In this document: in pieces, positions 11,734 to 24,100 of the stretch
How the letters are laid out: each line of letters opens with the position of its first letter
Position numbering within the stretch: the first letter of the stretch is position 1
DNA from: Neopestalotiopsis rosae
Lineage: Eukaryota; Ascomycota; Sordariomycetes; Amphisphaeriales; Sporocadaceae
Assembly: GCA_023078685.1 (NCBI GenBank)
Contig: JALGAS010000005.1
Coordinates: forward strand, 930,001 to 994,000
DNA: 64,000 nucleotides
Reading direction: 5' to 3'
The notes under the pieces: generated by a model
Database searches by the model: none
What the model was told of the DNA's origin: nothing
Seen by the model: the letters and a program-made list of their open reading frames with translations, nothing else
Translations under genes and position numbers: made by a program

Positions 11734-13404
11734 ATGTCCACGGCAGAGTTAATCACGGCCACCGCCGTAAAGGCTGGATCTGTTCTGATTCTCGCAGTAA
11801 GCATTTCACAGTGGCGAGCCGGGAGAGTTGTACATGATGCTAACCCTTATATCGCAACAAGCTCATTCTTCGTTGCATTTACCGTGCTCTACTGCATCCG
11901 CTGCGGCGATATCCTGGTCCAGTCCTGGCCAAGGTCACGTCGTTGTACGCCGGTTTCCATACTGCCAAGAAGAATTTACATCTTCAGGTCTTGCACAATC
12001 ATCAGAAATATGGTTCGGTTGTCAGACTGGCGCCGAACAGGCTGGTTTTCAACACCATAACTGCTTTCCGAGGTGTGCTTGCTAGACTGCTATTGAAAAG
12101 CCCAAGTTCTACTGACACCTGCGTTGGAAGACATCTATCAAAGTGATCAAATCATCAAGGCGTACACCTATCATTCCACTGCAAAAGACTTCAAGGTCAA
12201 TATCTTCTCTGAGCGCGATCGCGCGGCCCACCGCGCGAAGAGAAGGCTCATCGGTCAGGTCGTCACAGAGCGTTCCATGCGCTCGTTTGAGCCTGCAATG
12301 GCGGAACAAATCGATATCTACCTTTCGCAAATTCGAGAGGCGGCAAAGACCTCGACTCCTCTGAACATGACCGAAAAGGCAAGGCATCTAGCGCTTGATG
12401 TCGTTGGGCAATTAGCCTTTGGCTACGATCTCGACGTCCAGACCCGCCCAGAGAATCGCTTCATCATGGGAGCCATGGCCTTTTCGCACTTCAGACTCAA
12501 CATGTATCAACACATGGATATTTTGTCCAAGATTGAGCCCACATTTCTGCTCAACTATTTTGCCAAGGAGGCCAGGCAGAAGTATTGGCTTTTGTTGCAA
12601 AACATGATCAAGACTCGAATGGGCCAAGAGAAGAATGCCAAATCAGACTTCTACTCCATCGTCGCTGATGCGTTGGAGGCCGAGCCTGATACCTTGAACG
12701 GCGGGACCATGTGGACCGAAGCATTATTCTTCATGGCGGCCGGTGGCGACACTGTTGCAACTCTCATTTCTGCCACATTTTTCTACCTGTCTCGCAATCC
12801 CAAGTGTTACCAGAGAGTTGCCAAGGAGATCCGTTCCACATTCGCAAGCGGCAACGACGTTAAGGGCGGTCCCGAGATGGCCAGCTGCACATATCTCCGG
12901 GCGTGCATCGATGAGGCTCTTCGCATGTCTCCGCCGTCTGGCTCCATTCACTGGCGAGAACAAGCTCCTGCAGATAACAGACCTTTGATCATTGACGGTC
13001 AGGTGATACCACGAGGTACTCTAGTCAGCGTCAGTCCATACGCCTTGCAGCATAATGAGGCCTATTTCCCCGACCCCTTCACCTATACCCCCGAGAGATG
13101 GATCGAGGGCGACGAAGAGGCGCGCAAAATTTCACGCGATGCTTTTGGTGCCTTTTCTACTGGTCCGCGCAACTGCGCAGGCAAGGCAATGGCGTACCTC
13201 GAGTCGAGCCTGGTTATGGCCAAGACGCTGTGCTACTTTGATTTTGAGGTTGCGCCTGGCGACCTCGGCCGTGTGGGTGGAGGCACGCCCGGGGCTAAGG
13301 ACGGAAGAGATAAGCCTGGCGAGTTCCAGATATTTGATGTTTTCACCGCCAGCCATGATGGACCCTATTTGACTTTTCGCGCCCGCGATGACTTGTCCAA
13401 GTAG
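11734..13404 (+). CDS. cytochrome P450 monooxygenase
   Basis: Exons 11734-11796, 11862-12072 and 12131-13404 give 515 residues. The introns are 65 bases (GTAAGC...CAAG, with a GCTAACC branch site) and 58 bases (GTGTGC...GAAG). The splices restore the N-terminal membrane anchor (SVLILA|LILRCIY) and then the hinge YRALLHPLRRYPGP, typical of ER-bound fungal P450s. Further marks are the I-helix AAGGDT (about residue 294), ExxR in the K-helix (EALR), PERW and the haem loop FSTGPRNCAG (about 433-442), whose cysteine binds the haem iron. The family resembles the benzoate-hydroxylase and trichothecene-hydroxylase branch of fungal P450s. A reductase partner is not in the window. The adjacent SDR suggests a small biosynthetic pair; no backbone synthase is present here. 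Confidence 0.92.
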
Positions 13405-14537
13405 TGCTTGATGAGCAAATCTAACATCTTAGTATGGCTACTAGAGGTCGAGAGGGCCTGGAAAGCCATCAACTCTTGAGATTCATCATTCTGACACTTC
13501 ACCTACGATTTTGAAGGCAGGCTCACGACTCATTGGAGATAGTTGTGACTCTTGGGTGGAGATCGGTGAGGCCGCGTTTGCGGCCTGCATGGACTTTTTG
13601 AGGGGATATTGTCAGCCTCTCTGCGAGAGTTAAAATTGCAGTGAAATGTTTAGCTTCCTGTCCGACCCCGACCTATACCTTGTTGAGACTCTACACATGT
13701 CCAAGCCGCAGCAAATCAAACTCATTGTATGACTTTTTTCTAGAGGAATCGCCAGCCTGGGACCATCAAGTTCGGTCATAATGATTTCGCAAATCGGTAA
13801 TAAATTTGATTGGAAAAGTTTTAATCACTTGCCGTCTGGCATTATCATGTCATTGATTGAGAAGTTTCATACGCGCAGCTTTACTCGTAAATTTTCCTTT
13901 TCTTCTTCATCGTGAATCGATAGTGGTCACGTAGTGGCTGGTCATTTTCGGATCGTAAGAGTTCGCGCGTTGTTTTTCAAGACCCAGAATTCTGCATCTC
14001 AGGGGCGATGCCGAAAGCGTTGGAGTCCTTTTTTTTTCAATTCTTTTTTTTTCATATCCGTCTGTTCAACAGAAAGGGAGGTATCAAGGGGTTTCATTGA
14101 ATCAAGACAAAGGCACGCATAATATTCTTCAGATAAAAACGACACGTTCGGTCATCGCATATGACATGGATACTTCTAATGAAGTGCAGATGGATGTGCT
14201 CAAAACTCAATTCGTAAGCGAGCTGGATACGTATCATACGACGCGGTCGCTATGTCTTGTCTGCAATGTTCAAATCATCGCAAAAGGAATTTCGATTGCG
14301 GCCTGGTTGTCGTAAATCCAGGACAACAAGGTTGGCGGATGTATGATAACTAGTGAGTTTCTCTTGATATCTCTTTGAAGAGCAGTCACCATGTTAGTCT
14401 TGCAGAAACTCGATGAAGGTCATCATATATCCCAACGTTAGTGCTGGACTTAAATCTACAAAGGGCAGCATTCCGATTTTCTTGATTCTTGATGGGTATT
14501 GCTTTCCATTAGACAAACAGATAGTAAAGACTCAAAT
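13405..14537. other. intergenic region, one copy of the short repeated element
   Basis: Convergent spacer between the P450 and the 7TM gene. No gene is convincing. A poly-T run lies near 14030-14050. Confidence 0.5.
13618..13645 (+). repeat. copy of the TTAAAATTGCAGTGAA element
   Basis: The core at 13630-13645 matches the consensus exactly. It is preceded by CTCTCTGCGAGAG, which can form a 5-base stem with a 3-base loop. Same orientation as the copies near 7 kb. Confidence 0.6.
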
Positions 14538-15876
14538 TCATCTATTTGCAGACTTTGTCGTCATGATTATATGCTCCACTGATTCTGAGTCGTCATTATT
14601 TGGTGCTTGATTTGCACGATGACCCGTCCATCGATTTGATCCACCGAGCGGGTTGAGCTGAGATCCGTTGTATCCAGCTGACTTGTTCGTCGTGGGCTTC
14701 AAAGTGCCCATAATCGCCGTGTCGAGGACCGGAAGCGATGCGACCAAGATGCCCATTGCGAGATCCAGCGCCGTCCACCGGAGGATGACCGTGTATTCCC
14801 AAAAGTTGTCGTTGGTAACGGTCGTGGTTGTCTGCTGGAGCAAGCCCCCAAGAACGGATAGTGCTCCGACAAGCCAGATGGTGAACAGGCGGATCTTCTT
14901 GGCCAGGTTGATACGAATGTGCCATAAAATAACGACCGGAGACATGAGGAGAATAAATCCCTGCGGAATCTGTCAGCACATGCGTCTGAACGTATAGCAG
15001 ACTAGAATGGGACGGCTCCCTACCTGTACCACGTGTATAATGCTAAGCGTCCTGGACTGGATGAGGAGGTTGCCGCAATGGGCTGGCTCGGTCAAGCTAC
15101 CCGCATACCACTTGTCCCAACGCGCACGCGGTGGCGAGCAACTGAATACCCACCCTGACACAGGCGTTTGTTAGTCGAATGTCGTGGGAGGATAGACTCA
15201 GTACGTACAAAAGAGTGCCATGGCAATATAGACGATTAGTGTTCCCAAGAACACATCGGCGAAGATTCTCCATGCCTTCGACGCTCCATCGGCCAGGCGT
15301 CTGACAAACAAAGTGATCGAGACCTTGATGAGACCGACGGTAATAAAGAAGATCAGTTGGCATATACCCAAGTTGTAGGCGTATGTATTGTAATCAGCAT
15401 ATGTGCTCTCCCAAATGTGTCGACCGGCACCATTGTTGACAACTGTGGCGATCTGGAGACAAGGGTATACTACTGCAAGACACTGTTGTTGACGATCAGA
15501 TGGGATATTCAATCATTCTTTGTCGCTGCCTAGTGGCATATGTGTATGGGTCGTTTCGTACCGCAGCAACAAGAATGGCCCAGTCGTCGGAGCCGAATCT
15601 TGTCGAATTATTCTTGAGTCTGATAACGAGCCGTCCGATGGTCGGTAGTACAATAGCGAGAATGACAATGAGCATGCCAATAATAACGGCTGTCTGTTTC
15701 GACTCTTCTGCTGCGCTTTCGGGCTTTTTGGCGGCGTATAGGAATCCCTGGCTGGCGTTGGCGGTAAAGAGGCCATATGAACGATACCAGCCACGAATGA
15801 TGAAGAAGTCATCTTGGTTATTGGGAGGCTCGCCGATGAATGCAGATCCGGCACGAGCTCCCGCAGTGAGCTCCAT
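14538..15876 (-). CDS. rhodopsin-like seven-TM fungal membrane protein (Pth11/PF20684 type)
   Basis: Four exons are modelled: 15876-15562, 15452-15209, 15154-15024 and 14960-14538, about 370 residues. Family features are visible: an N-terminal segment before TM1 (VIIGMLIVILAIVLPTIGRL), FGSDDWAIL at the start of TM2, NNGAGRHIW after it, LIFFITVGLIKVSITLFVRRL, the FSCSPPRARWD motif with a conserved Cys and Trp-Asp, SIIHVVQ|GFILLMSPVVILWHIRI and a last TM rich in Leu, Val and Ala. The C-terminal tail is cytoplasmic, short and polar. Members of this family are orphan surface receptors; there is no CFEM domain. The first splice is uncertain: canonical GT-AG with an open frame forces use of ATCGCC at 15452 and shortens TM2, while residues VVYPCLQ just before it look native. 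An extra upstream exon is possible. Confidence 0.75.
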
Positions 15877-17651
15877 CGCACAGGTGAAGACGAAGAAGCA
15901 CAAATGACAGGAAATAGGACATCAATTATGTTTGCTGGGCTGCCATCAATGATATTTCAAGGACGGAACATTCAGACTCTAACGAGCCTAAAGTCACTGC
16001 ATCGAACCAAGTTACCATTCCATAATTAAGCCACAAGTTGAAGCAGGGGATCCCTCATAGACTGGAATTTAAACTCTGCATCCTAATGCCAAGCTGCAGC
16101 TGCAAGAACTTCCTAACCACGTTGGTGGCGTGACGGACCACGACTCTGCCGCAGAAACGAGACAAGGGGAGGCATCGCATCCAGTCTCTTGGGTTTCGGC
16201 TCCGAATACTTCTAGATCGTCAAGCACATTGGCATCTCGGGTTCACAGACACGTAGCACCCCGATAATAAAGCTGATGGAAGAAGGAGATTGGCCTTGCG
16301 AGACTGCAGCCTTGACATTGAGTCAATCCATTCAATTGTGAGTAAGGACAAGAAAATCAGATGCAAGGGTCGCCTGTCTCTTTGGAAACTGCGCAGAACT
16401 GCCTAATCTGTGCCTTTGAGCGAAACGAGGTAGTTTTGTCGCCATGGAACTGTTCTTGCGTGATGGCCGAGAACCGAACCAGACCGCCTGAAAGTATGGG
16501 ATGATGATTGCCCAGGGTCGAGATTTTCGATACGGGGGTCATACTTTATTTGTCTTTGATCCAGCGATTAGGTAGTGGATACAGCGCCAGCAGTGGTCCA
16601 CCTGAACGCTCATTCTGGGGTAATGATCGGATGATCCGGCTCTTGCCGGCAGATATGAAATGAAGCGCTGGCGGTATTTATGCTGTTTCTTAGCATCCTG
16701 GATGGGAAGAAAGCTGCGAGACAGTTCGTAACAGTCATGACTTGTGTGCTAGTCTACGGTACACAGGGGATCCTCACCCATTAGTGCCAACTATGCGTGG
16801 GGCTATAGAACCATTACGGAGTACAGATGCTCCGAACATAAAGTCGCCCGCCGGGGAAAAGAAGCCCGCGGATATCGGGTCAAATTCCGGAGAAAAGACG
16901 AGATGAAAATCTGCACTGCGATGGAGAAATACCATGTATTTGACGCAGAGATAAAGGGATTATCCAACGGTCGGTTGCAATATGCAAGCATTTGAACCCT
17001 GCATTTCTCCCGACAAGGCGGCTCAGGCCCTGGACTGCCAAGCACTGAATCCTAGAATGGGAGCGAACACTGATAACGCAGTAACCATGGTCCTTTGGGT
17101 CTCGAGACACCACACTGCATTGGCACTCTTGGACCAAAATTCCCATCGATCTTCTGTCTTTATCAAGCCCTTCCTCCTTCATTCTGATCACTATGCGTTT
17201 GACTCAGGTAAAGGCGTGATGAAAAACGATCAGACCGACGGTGGTTGAAAAGACCCGTTAAGTGTAGATATACTCCATACTGCGCTTTCAGAAGATGCAA
17301 TAGGGCCCAATTCTGCATCCTAGCAGCATATCCCTCCATCCCCAGGGACTCACTGCAGGTTATTCCAATAGACCCGTGGAGCATATCGAGACACCCATGC
17401 AGAGCAATTTGCCAACACTTTCTCCGTAAACATGTGCACGATATCTCGGGACCCCGAGATTCGCCAGTCTTTCCAGGTAAAAAGAGAAATGGTCTGACTG
17501 TCGCCCTCAAACCGGCTTTGCTCACGGTTTCCGACTCGTACGCCAACTCAGTCGTTCTTTTCATGCTCTTCAGTGCAGCACACTCGTTGAGCTGTCAATA
17601 CGGGCCGGTGAACTCGATAATTCTATTGTTAATACTATAATACTCTCCGCA
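15877..17651. other. intergenic region, no gene seen
   Basis: Divergent spacer of 1.8 kb between the 7TM gene and the hydrolase gene. Overlapping short frames occur on both strands; none resembles a protein. Confidence 0.5.
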
Positions 17652-18878
17652 ATGGTCAAATTCCTCGCATCTGTGACCCTTGCGGCCAGCGCCTGGGCCG
17701 CCGCCGTCAAGGACACCACCACCCGTCGGGCCGACGTGGATTGCACCGGCGTTAACGCCATCAACATCAACTGCAAATCGTCCGAGGCGCCGTACCACCG
17801 CGACCAGTTCTACGTCGGCGGCCGGTCGCTCAACGCCACCACCGGCACACTAACGGTGGACCAGCTCTACGTGGAAAAGCTGACGCCCCTCTGCGACAAG
17901 CACAAACCGAACCCGTTGGTGTTCATCCACGGTGGCGGCATTGCGGGTTCGACGTGGCTCAATACGCCCGACGGACGTGAGGGCTGGGCGTCCTACTTTA
18001 CGAGGCAGGGCTATGTCGTGTACCTGGTTGATTCCAACTCGATAGGCCGCAGCAGCGAGAATGATCTCGCCAGCTTCACCATGGTCGCCGGCACCTCCAA
18101 CGAGAATGTGCAGATCGGCTTCACGGCCGTCGAGCTGTACAACTACTACCCCCAGGCCGTGCTGCACACGCAGTGGCCGGGCTCGGGTCAGAACGGGGAC
18201 CCCATCTTTGACAACTTCAAAAAGACCTTTATCCCTCTGACCTCGAGCTACATTGCTCAGGAAAAGGCCATGCGTCTTGCTGGCTGCCAGCTGCTGTCGC
18301 TCCTCGGCGCCAATGCCTACATCATTTCGCATTCGCTCGGCTCGCGGTTCCCCATCTTGATGAGCAACGATTGTCCGCAGTACATTGCTGCCAGTATCAA
18401 CATTGAGGCCGCCAGCGTGCCTTTCTGGAGTTATGGGTACGGGTTGGGCGGTACTGCAAGCACGCCGTATGGCTTCACCTGGACTGCGGTTGATTACGAG
18501 CCCGCCATTTCCAATTCATCGGGTAAGTGAGATGCGATCTTTGAATATTGTATGAGAGACTGACCATGTGCCGCAGAGCTTGTAATCGAATCTGTCGGTG
18601 AAGAGACCTTAGCGAAGCGAAACTGCTACCGCCAAAAGGAGCCGGCGCGTCAGCTTCCCAAGATTGCCAGCGTGCCTTATTTGATGGTGACCAGCGAGGC
18701 CAGTGTGCACGTTACATACGACCACTGCATTGTCGATTACCTGAAGCAGGTCGGCGGCAATCCGGATTTCATCAAGCTTGCTGACATTGGCATTCATGGT
18801 AACTCCCATTTCATGCACGTTGAGAAGAACAATCTAGACATTGCTGCTGTTGTGAAAGATTGGATCGAAAAGCACTGA
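17652..18878 (+). CDS. secreted alpha/beta hydrolase (esterase-like)
   Basis: Exons 17652-18522 and 18577-18878, with a 54-base intron (GTAAGT...GCAG), give 390 residues. The first 18 residues (MVKFLASVTLAASAWAAA) are a signal peptide. HGGG at about residue 94 fits an oxyanion-hole loop and SHSLG at about 224-228 is a nucleophile elbow with Ser as the likely catalytic residue. The second exon supplies the last strand and the candidate catalytic His in GIHGNSHFMH. Several N-x-S/T sites and four to six cysteines fit an extracellular enzyme. The overall pattern (VNAININC, QFYVGG, GREGWASYFTRQGYVVYLVD) matches a fungal family of secreted esterase-like hydrolases without a firmly known substrate. 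GC-rich third positions contrast with the flanking spacer and support coding. Substrate is unknown. Confidence 0.88.
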
Positions 18879-19394
18879 GAAACTCGTCTCAATTGGATAG
18901 ATCGAGTATCCGTAGACTGATGTTGTCGACGTACTTACTCAATACCGCAAGTGGTAACCAGTAATAAAACCTTAGAATGAATACGATTGATCTAGGGGAG
19001 ATATAAAGGATGTAAACTTTGCGTGATCTTCATTGGTACGAAAATAGCTTTATACCCATCTTGTAAGACGTAGGAAGAATCCTGCCTTGTGCCTTGTCAA
19101 AGGATTCTAACGTAGGGCAGTGCTGGCGGTGCAGAACAATTTAGCACCTGACAGTGGGGCCCTGCAGCGTAAACGCAGTGACCGTTTGGACCTCTCTCGG
19201 TGGGATGGGCCATGCGACTTTGTGATCTTTCAGCTTCATTCGCGCGGCTGGGTCAAAGTCAGAACTGATATTAATACAGCCCAACGACCTTGCACTTTTG
19301 ATCATCGAGATGACTTTTTTGCGCTCTTTGCAGTAATTATTCGCGGCTTTGCAATTTTGTCTTTTGGAAGTGTAATTCAAGAATCAGTCGGATC
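18879..19394. other. intergenic region, no gene seen
   Basis: Spacer between two genes on the same strand. No gene or clear signal is visible. Confidence 0.5.
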
Positions 19395-20840
19395 ATGGCG
19401 AGCACTGTCGAAGAGCTGCGCGAGCAATTCAGCTGGCCTAGCGACATCCTTAGCCTTCTTCTGCTCATCGGCGGCGACATTGTGCAGACTGCGATCGCTC
19501 AGCAAACTGGATATACGATACGTATACCGGGCTCAAGAATATTCATTCCTGTCGCGCCTGTCTGTTTCTCATTCGGATGGGTTGCCTATGGCTTCTCAAG
19601 TCTCCTCGCGGCCGTCGGGGAGATGAGGTTGATGCCCAAGAATGAAGTCTCGGCAATACTCGTGAACTGCTCAAATAGCTACGCCCGGGAAGTTCAGTCG
19701 TGGGTGCTTGGCCGACTTCTCAGAGACCATGAAATTAGTTGTAGGCACGACTCTCAACCGAACGGAGACGGTAATGTGCATAACAGCATCAGGATCGACA
19801 TTTTCGAGGTCGGACCTGTGTCAAGGCCAGATCTGGATTTCGTGTGGTGGCTTGGTTGGGCTACTCTTCTTTTGCAAATCGCAATCGCAATCATACCCCT
19901 CGCTCTGTATGGCGACTGGGGAGTCTTGCTTATTGCTCTCGGCGGCAATGTGCTTGTCGCTCTTACATGTGCCATGCCTCAATGGAACGAAGAGAAATGG
20001 GCAGGTCGTTTACTAGAGAGAGAGAAAGTGACTTGCTTGACCCGCGGCAATGGGCATGGTCATATCATGGTCTTCGTCAGTAGAAAGGGTTCGTGGGATT
20101 TGGAAAGTCTCGCCACCGGTATCGCATCTTCGCAGCGAGTAGGCAGTCGATGGATGACCGTGTTACTTGCAGTCCTGTGGAGCTTTCTTCTCATCAGTGT
20201 ATCTGGTTTGAAAGAGCGGACTTGGTTCATGATCGGCATTGGAGCCATCGGCATGTTGCAAAACATCTATGCCGCTGGAAATACCAGGCAGCCTGGGGCG
20301 TTGAATCTTCACTTGACGCCTTTCGCGCGTGCCCCGATCATTGTGGGCCGCCGTAGGCCGTACGCGGACGACTCCGATGCTGATGTTGATTTGGACGCCG
20401 AAAGCCAAAATTTAGAGGAACTGAGTGCGTGGCTATCCAGTAAGGCCGAATTCCAGCAGCCGCAGGGAGAACTCAAGACTACTCCACAGATGCCAAAATG
20501 GCTGGCGACCATGTCAAGAGATGATGGCATTCCTTCTTGGCTGGAACCTATAACACCAACCACTGTAGCGAAGGCGTCAACTTGGAATAAGCCTCCTATA
20601 GCGAGCGCTAAAACCCCCAAGGTCATACACGCTATAGGGGTACATGGAGCACTAATCGAGCTTGAAAAGTGGATACCAGCAGCAGGACTGTCGCTAGTGA
20701 ATATCTTCTTCCCTGGGAATCTGGAGTATTTGGACTCAAACATTCGAGACAATGTCCATAAGAAATTTTGGAAGACGGCATTTCACACCGTATCTTTGAG
20801 ACAGAGAGCAGAGAGGCAGAGAAGGATGATGAACATATAA
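19395..20840 (+). CDS. multi-pass membrane protein of unknown function
   Basis: A single open frame of 481 residues without introns. About six hydrophobic segments are visible: SDILSLLLLIGGDIVQTA, FIPVAPVCFSFGWVAYGF, WWLGWATLLLQIAIAIIPLA, GVLLIALGGNVLVALTCAM, WMTVLLAVLWSFLLISVSG and TWFMIGIGAIGMLQNIY. A long soluble C-terminal region follows, with an acidic patch (DDSDADVDLDAE). I do not recognise a named domain, but the N-terminus resembles conserved uncharacterised membrane proteins of filamentous fungi. The gene ends about 350 bases upstream of, and on the same strand as, the NACHT-ankyrin gene; a functional link is possible but rests only on position. A transporter role is not indicated by any motif. 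Confidence 0.8.
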   Translation: MASTVEELREQFSWPSDILSLLLLIGGDIVQTAIAQQTGYTIRIPGSRIFIPVAPVCFSFGWVAYGFSSLLAAVGEMRLMPKNEVSAILVNCSNSYAREVQSWVLGRLLRDHEISCRHDSQPNGDGNVHNSIRIDIFEVGPVSRPDLDFVWWLGWATLLLQIAIAIIPLALYGDWGVLLIALGGNVLVALTCAMPQWNEEKWAGRLLEREKVTCLTRGNGHGHIMVFVSRKGSWDLESLATGIASSQRVGSRWMTVLLAVLWSFLLISVSGLKERTWFMIGIGAIGMLQNIYAAGNTRQPGALNLHLTPFARAPIIVGRRRPYADDSDADVDLDAESQNLEELSAWLSSKAEFQQPQGELKTTPQMPKWLATMSRDDGIPSWLEPITPTTVAKASTWNKPPIASAKTPKVIHAIGVHGALIELEKWIPAAGLSLVNIFFPGNLEYLDSNIRDNVHKKFWKTAFHTVSLRQRAERQRRMMNI

Positions 20841-21189
20841 GTCAAGTTATTTTGTAGGAAAATACGTTAAGACCTGCTCCAGCCAGTGTTGCTTGGAATC
20901 GGGAATTGAGAGTGAGCTGATGCTAAGCCCAGACAGCCCATTGTCTGCTTCGTTTTTTTTTCCAGTCAACGCCTATCCAATTGCACCCAAGGCGCTAATT
21001 GATGGGCTGAGAGCAGTACCTACATAATGCATCTATGTACATTTGAGCTCAGCCCCTCTCGGTCCTGTCTCGACCCTGTCCTAGAGGTCACATGCATTTC
21101 TCCTTCTCACCTCCTCTTTCTCAATCTTAAAAAAATCATGCACATTACCTGTCGAAGGTCGGAGTCATCCATGGAAGCTGCCGCTTAAC
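20841..21189. other. promoter region of the NACHT-ankyrin gene
   Basis: 349 bases between the membrane-protein gene and the NLR start. It has a CT-rich stretch (21050-21125) just upstream of the start, as in many fungal promoters. No gene is seen. Confidence 0.45.
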
Positions 21190-24100
21190 ATGTTTGTCGA
21201 GCGCGCGCAGACGGCATCTGCACAGAGCTTGAGTTTTGAGGACGGTATGTATGCAATCTTTTTAACATAGTTCAAGTTTGGCGTCAAGCAAGCCTACGCT
21301 ACTAGGCTGATTATTAGGATGTCATTCTTTTGCTAATTCGCAACAATGCAGCACTAGATACTCTTTTCAATAAGATCTTGGAACAGCTCAGACAAATCGA
21401 CCTCTTCTCGAATTTGAATCAGCCAGTGATCTTTCCAGTCTACGCACACGACAACCCAGTTGCAGGCACCGCTCACGCCTGGTGTGTGATCCAGATCATC
21501 AAATGGCTCGAGGCCGCAGGCTGCCGTGCTATTTCGGACAGAAATCCAATTCTTCCCCACCATGCCCAGAGAGGCGACAGCGCAGCGATCCGGAATATCC
21601 TTTCGAACCAGTTCTGTCTTTTACCTCAAGGCATTGGTGACTTCCAGGCTGCCAAAGAACGGACTCACGCGCATAAAGTCCTCGTATTCTGTTCTGAGGT
21701 ACTTCGACATTATTGTGTCAATGCGTCGGCTCGAAAATATGTGGAAACAATCGCAGATGTATATAAGGAGTATCGCGGCAAGCCAAGGGATGATTTGGAG
21801 CGACAACTTCACTCGACCGTTGAAAATGAGGCGAGAAACGGGAGTGCATGGTTCCACCATGTGTTGACGGAAATCGCCTTCCTCAAACTCAGAAGTGATC
21901 CTGACAGCCAAAACCATGGAATCATCCCAGTCACGCTTGACGGCGAGTTACCGGGTTATTTGTCCTTCATTGGCTCGACTGATCTGGTCCTCAAACGGGA
22001 GAGTGTCTCATTGTACGCTTCTGATTTACACAAGACGTTCTTCAAAATTCTATTGCAGATATATCCAGACCAAAACTTGACCATCAAGAAGTTCGAGGAT
22101 TGCTATATGACGCTCAAAAACCGTTGGGCAAGTAGCAGCGGAACAATTGCTCGAGACAGCTTGAATGTCGATGCTGTGAAGTTTATTCTTCAGGCGCACG
22201 CGTCCATAGAGCAAGAGACCCAGATCGCTACTCGGCACCGACTTAGAGATGGACGCAATGACCAAGTAGTCGAAGAGCGTGAGTCATCTCAATTCAAATC
22301 AGCCGGGCGATTACTAACAGTATAGAGTAGCTGGAGAAGAACCAGATGACGAAGCCCTATTAAAAGAATTTGTCGACAAGAGACATAAATTCCTCAGCAC
22401 ACTCGCCACAGTGCCATACCGCGAGAGAAAAGACAGAAATCCAGAACATGGCGAAGGCACGTGTAACTGGTTCAAGAGCCATTCGAAATTCCAAGAATGG
22501 CAACAAAGCAAAGGGGCAAACTTTCTCTGGGTTTCTGCTGACCCTGGCTGTGGAAAATCTGTCTTGGCAAAATACTTGGTAGACAATGTTCTTCCAAGCA
22601 CTGAGAAACAAATAAGTTGCTATTTTTTCTTCAAGGATGATTTTGTGGAGCAAAGGACGCTTGAGAGTGCTCTTCGATGCCTTTTACACCAAGTCTTTAA
22701 ACACAACCCATCGCTACTGGACCAAGAGCTGTTTGCCAGTTTTGAGGATGACAGCCAACTCTTGCATTCTCGCACAGATCTCTGGGAGACATTGACCAAC
22801 GTCTTCCAATCCAAACTCGTTGAGAGTTTTGTCTGTATTCTCGATGCTTTCGACGAATGCTCGGCCGATGATAGGTCCTTTTTCATGAAGAAGTTGCACA
22901 AGCTCTACATGGAGGAGCCGGTCCCACCCATCAAGCTCCTCCTGACGAGTCGACCTTACGAGGATATCGCTAGAGGTCTTAAAAAACTACAGAATAAGAA
23001 GCTAATCATTCACCTGGAGGGAGAAAGCGAGCAAGAGATGGATAAAATATCCCGAGAAATCGATATTGTTATTGATAAGAACGTCCACGACCTAGGCGAG
23101 GACCTCGACCTCGAGCCGGATGTCACTGCCCTCATCAAGAAAGAACTGTCTGAAGTGGAGAATAGAACCTATCTATGGGTCGCTCTAATGATAGACATGC
23201 TGAAAAATGCGATTCAAGCATCAAAAAGCGCTTTGAAGTCTCTAATCCAGCAGCTTCCGCGATCTGTCAGCGATGCTTATGAGAAGATTATGAGCAGAGA
23301 ACAAAACGACGCGACAAATGTCAAGACTAGAAGACTGCTGCATATAATTATGGCAGCTAAGGAACCGTTGACTCCGGGCCAAATTGCTGTGGCTTTCTCA
23401 ATGAGTGAAGGCGGCCCGTTTGACGAGAAAGCGATCAGCCGTGACACGAAATTTGTCAGGGAATTTTCCCGTCTTTTGATTGTTATTCGAAGCGAAGCTT
23501 CAAAGGCCTCTGATTTCAGTATATTGGAAGAAGAGACGATGATTGAGAAAACATACCTCGCTCATCAGACAGTCAGAGAATTCTTGATTATGGAATCACC
23601 TGAGCCGCCAAAAGAGGCTTTACTGGGGCCCTTCGTCCGATGGGCTCACTCCTTTCACCCTCAACATTCTAACCGAGTGTTGGCAGGAAGTTGTATGTCT
23701 TACCTTGAACAATATGATGCAAAAAGCTATTCCAACCACATGTTGGCAGGCTCGGTGGGGAGTTATGAATCTTTCTTTGAACCACGTGGTGCAAACGATC
23801 ATGTCTTCTCAGACTACGCCCAAATGTACTGGTATGTTCATTTGCGCGAATCGGGTGACATGGACGAGATAACGGTTGTACAATCACGAAATCTATGCGA
23901 TCCAAGCTCGAAACAATTCTGGCCTTGGTTCGGAAGATACTGGCGCAAATTATCCTCGGAAGCGCAGCCTCCTTTGAACTTTCGGATGAACCCCCCAACA
24001 AACATTACAGGCCTAATCGTTGCATCTATGGTAGGACTCAACGAGACAGTTGAGTTGCTACTCCATACGCAACAAGACTTAGAAGCGAAGGACAATACTC

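Noticed and set aside
17163..17640. Overlapping frames of 131 and 133 codons upstream of the hydrolase gene
   Set aside because: They lie on opposite strands, lack domains and start context, and are probably chance.
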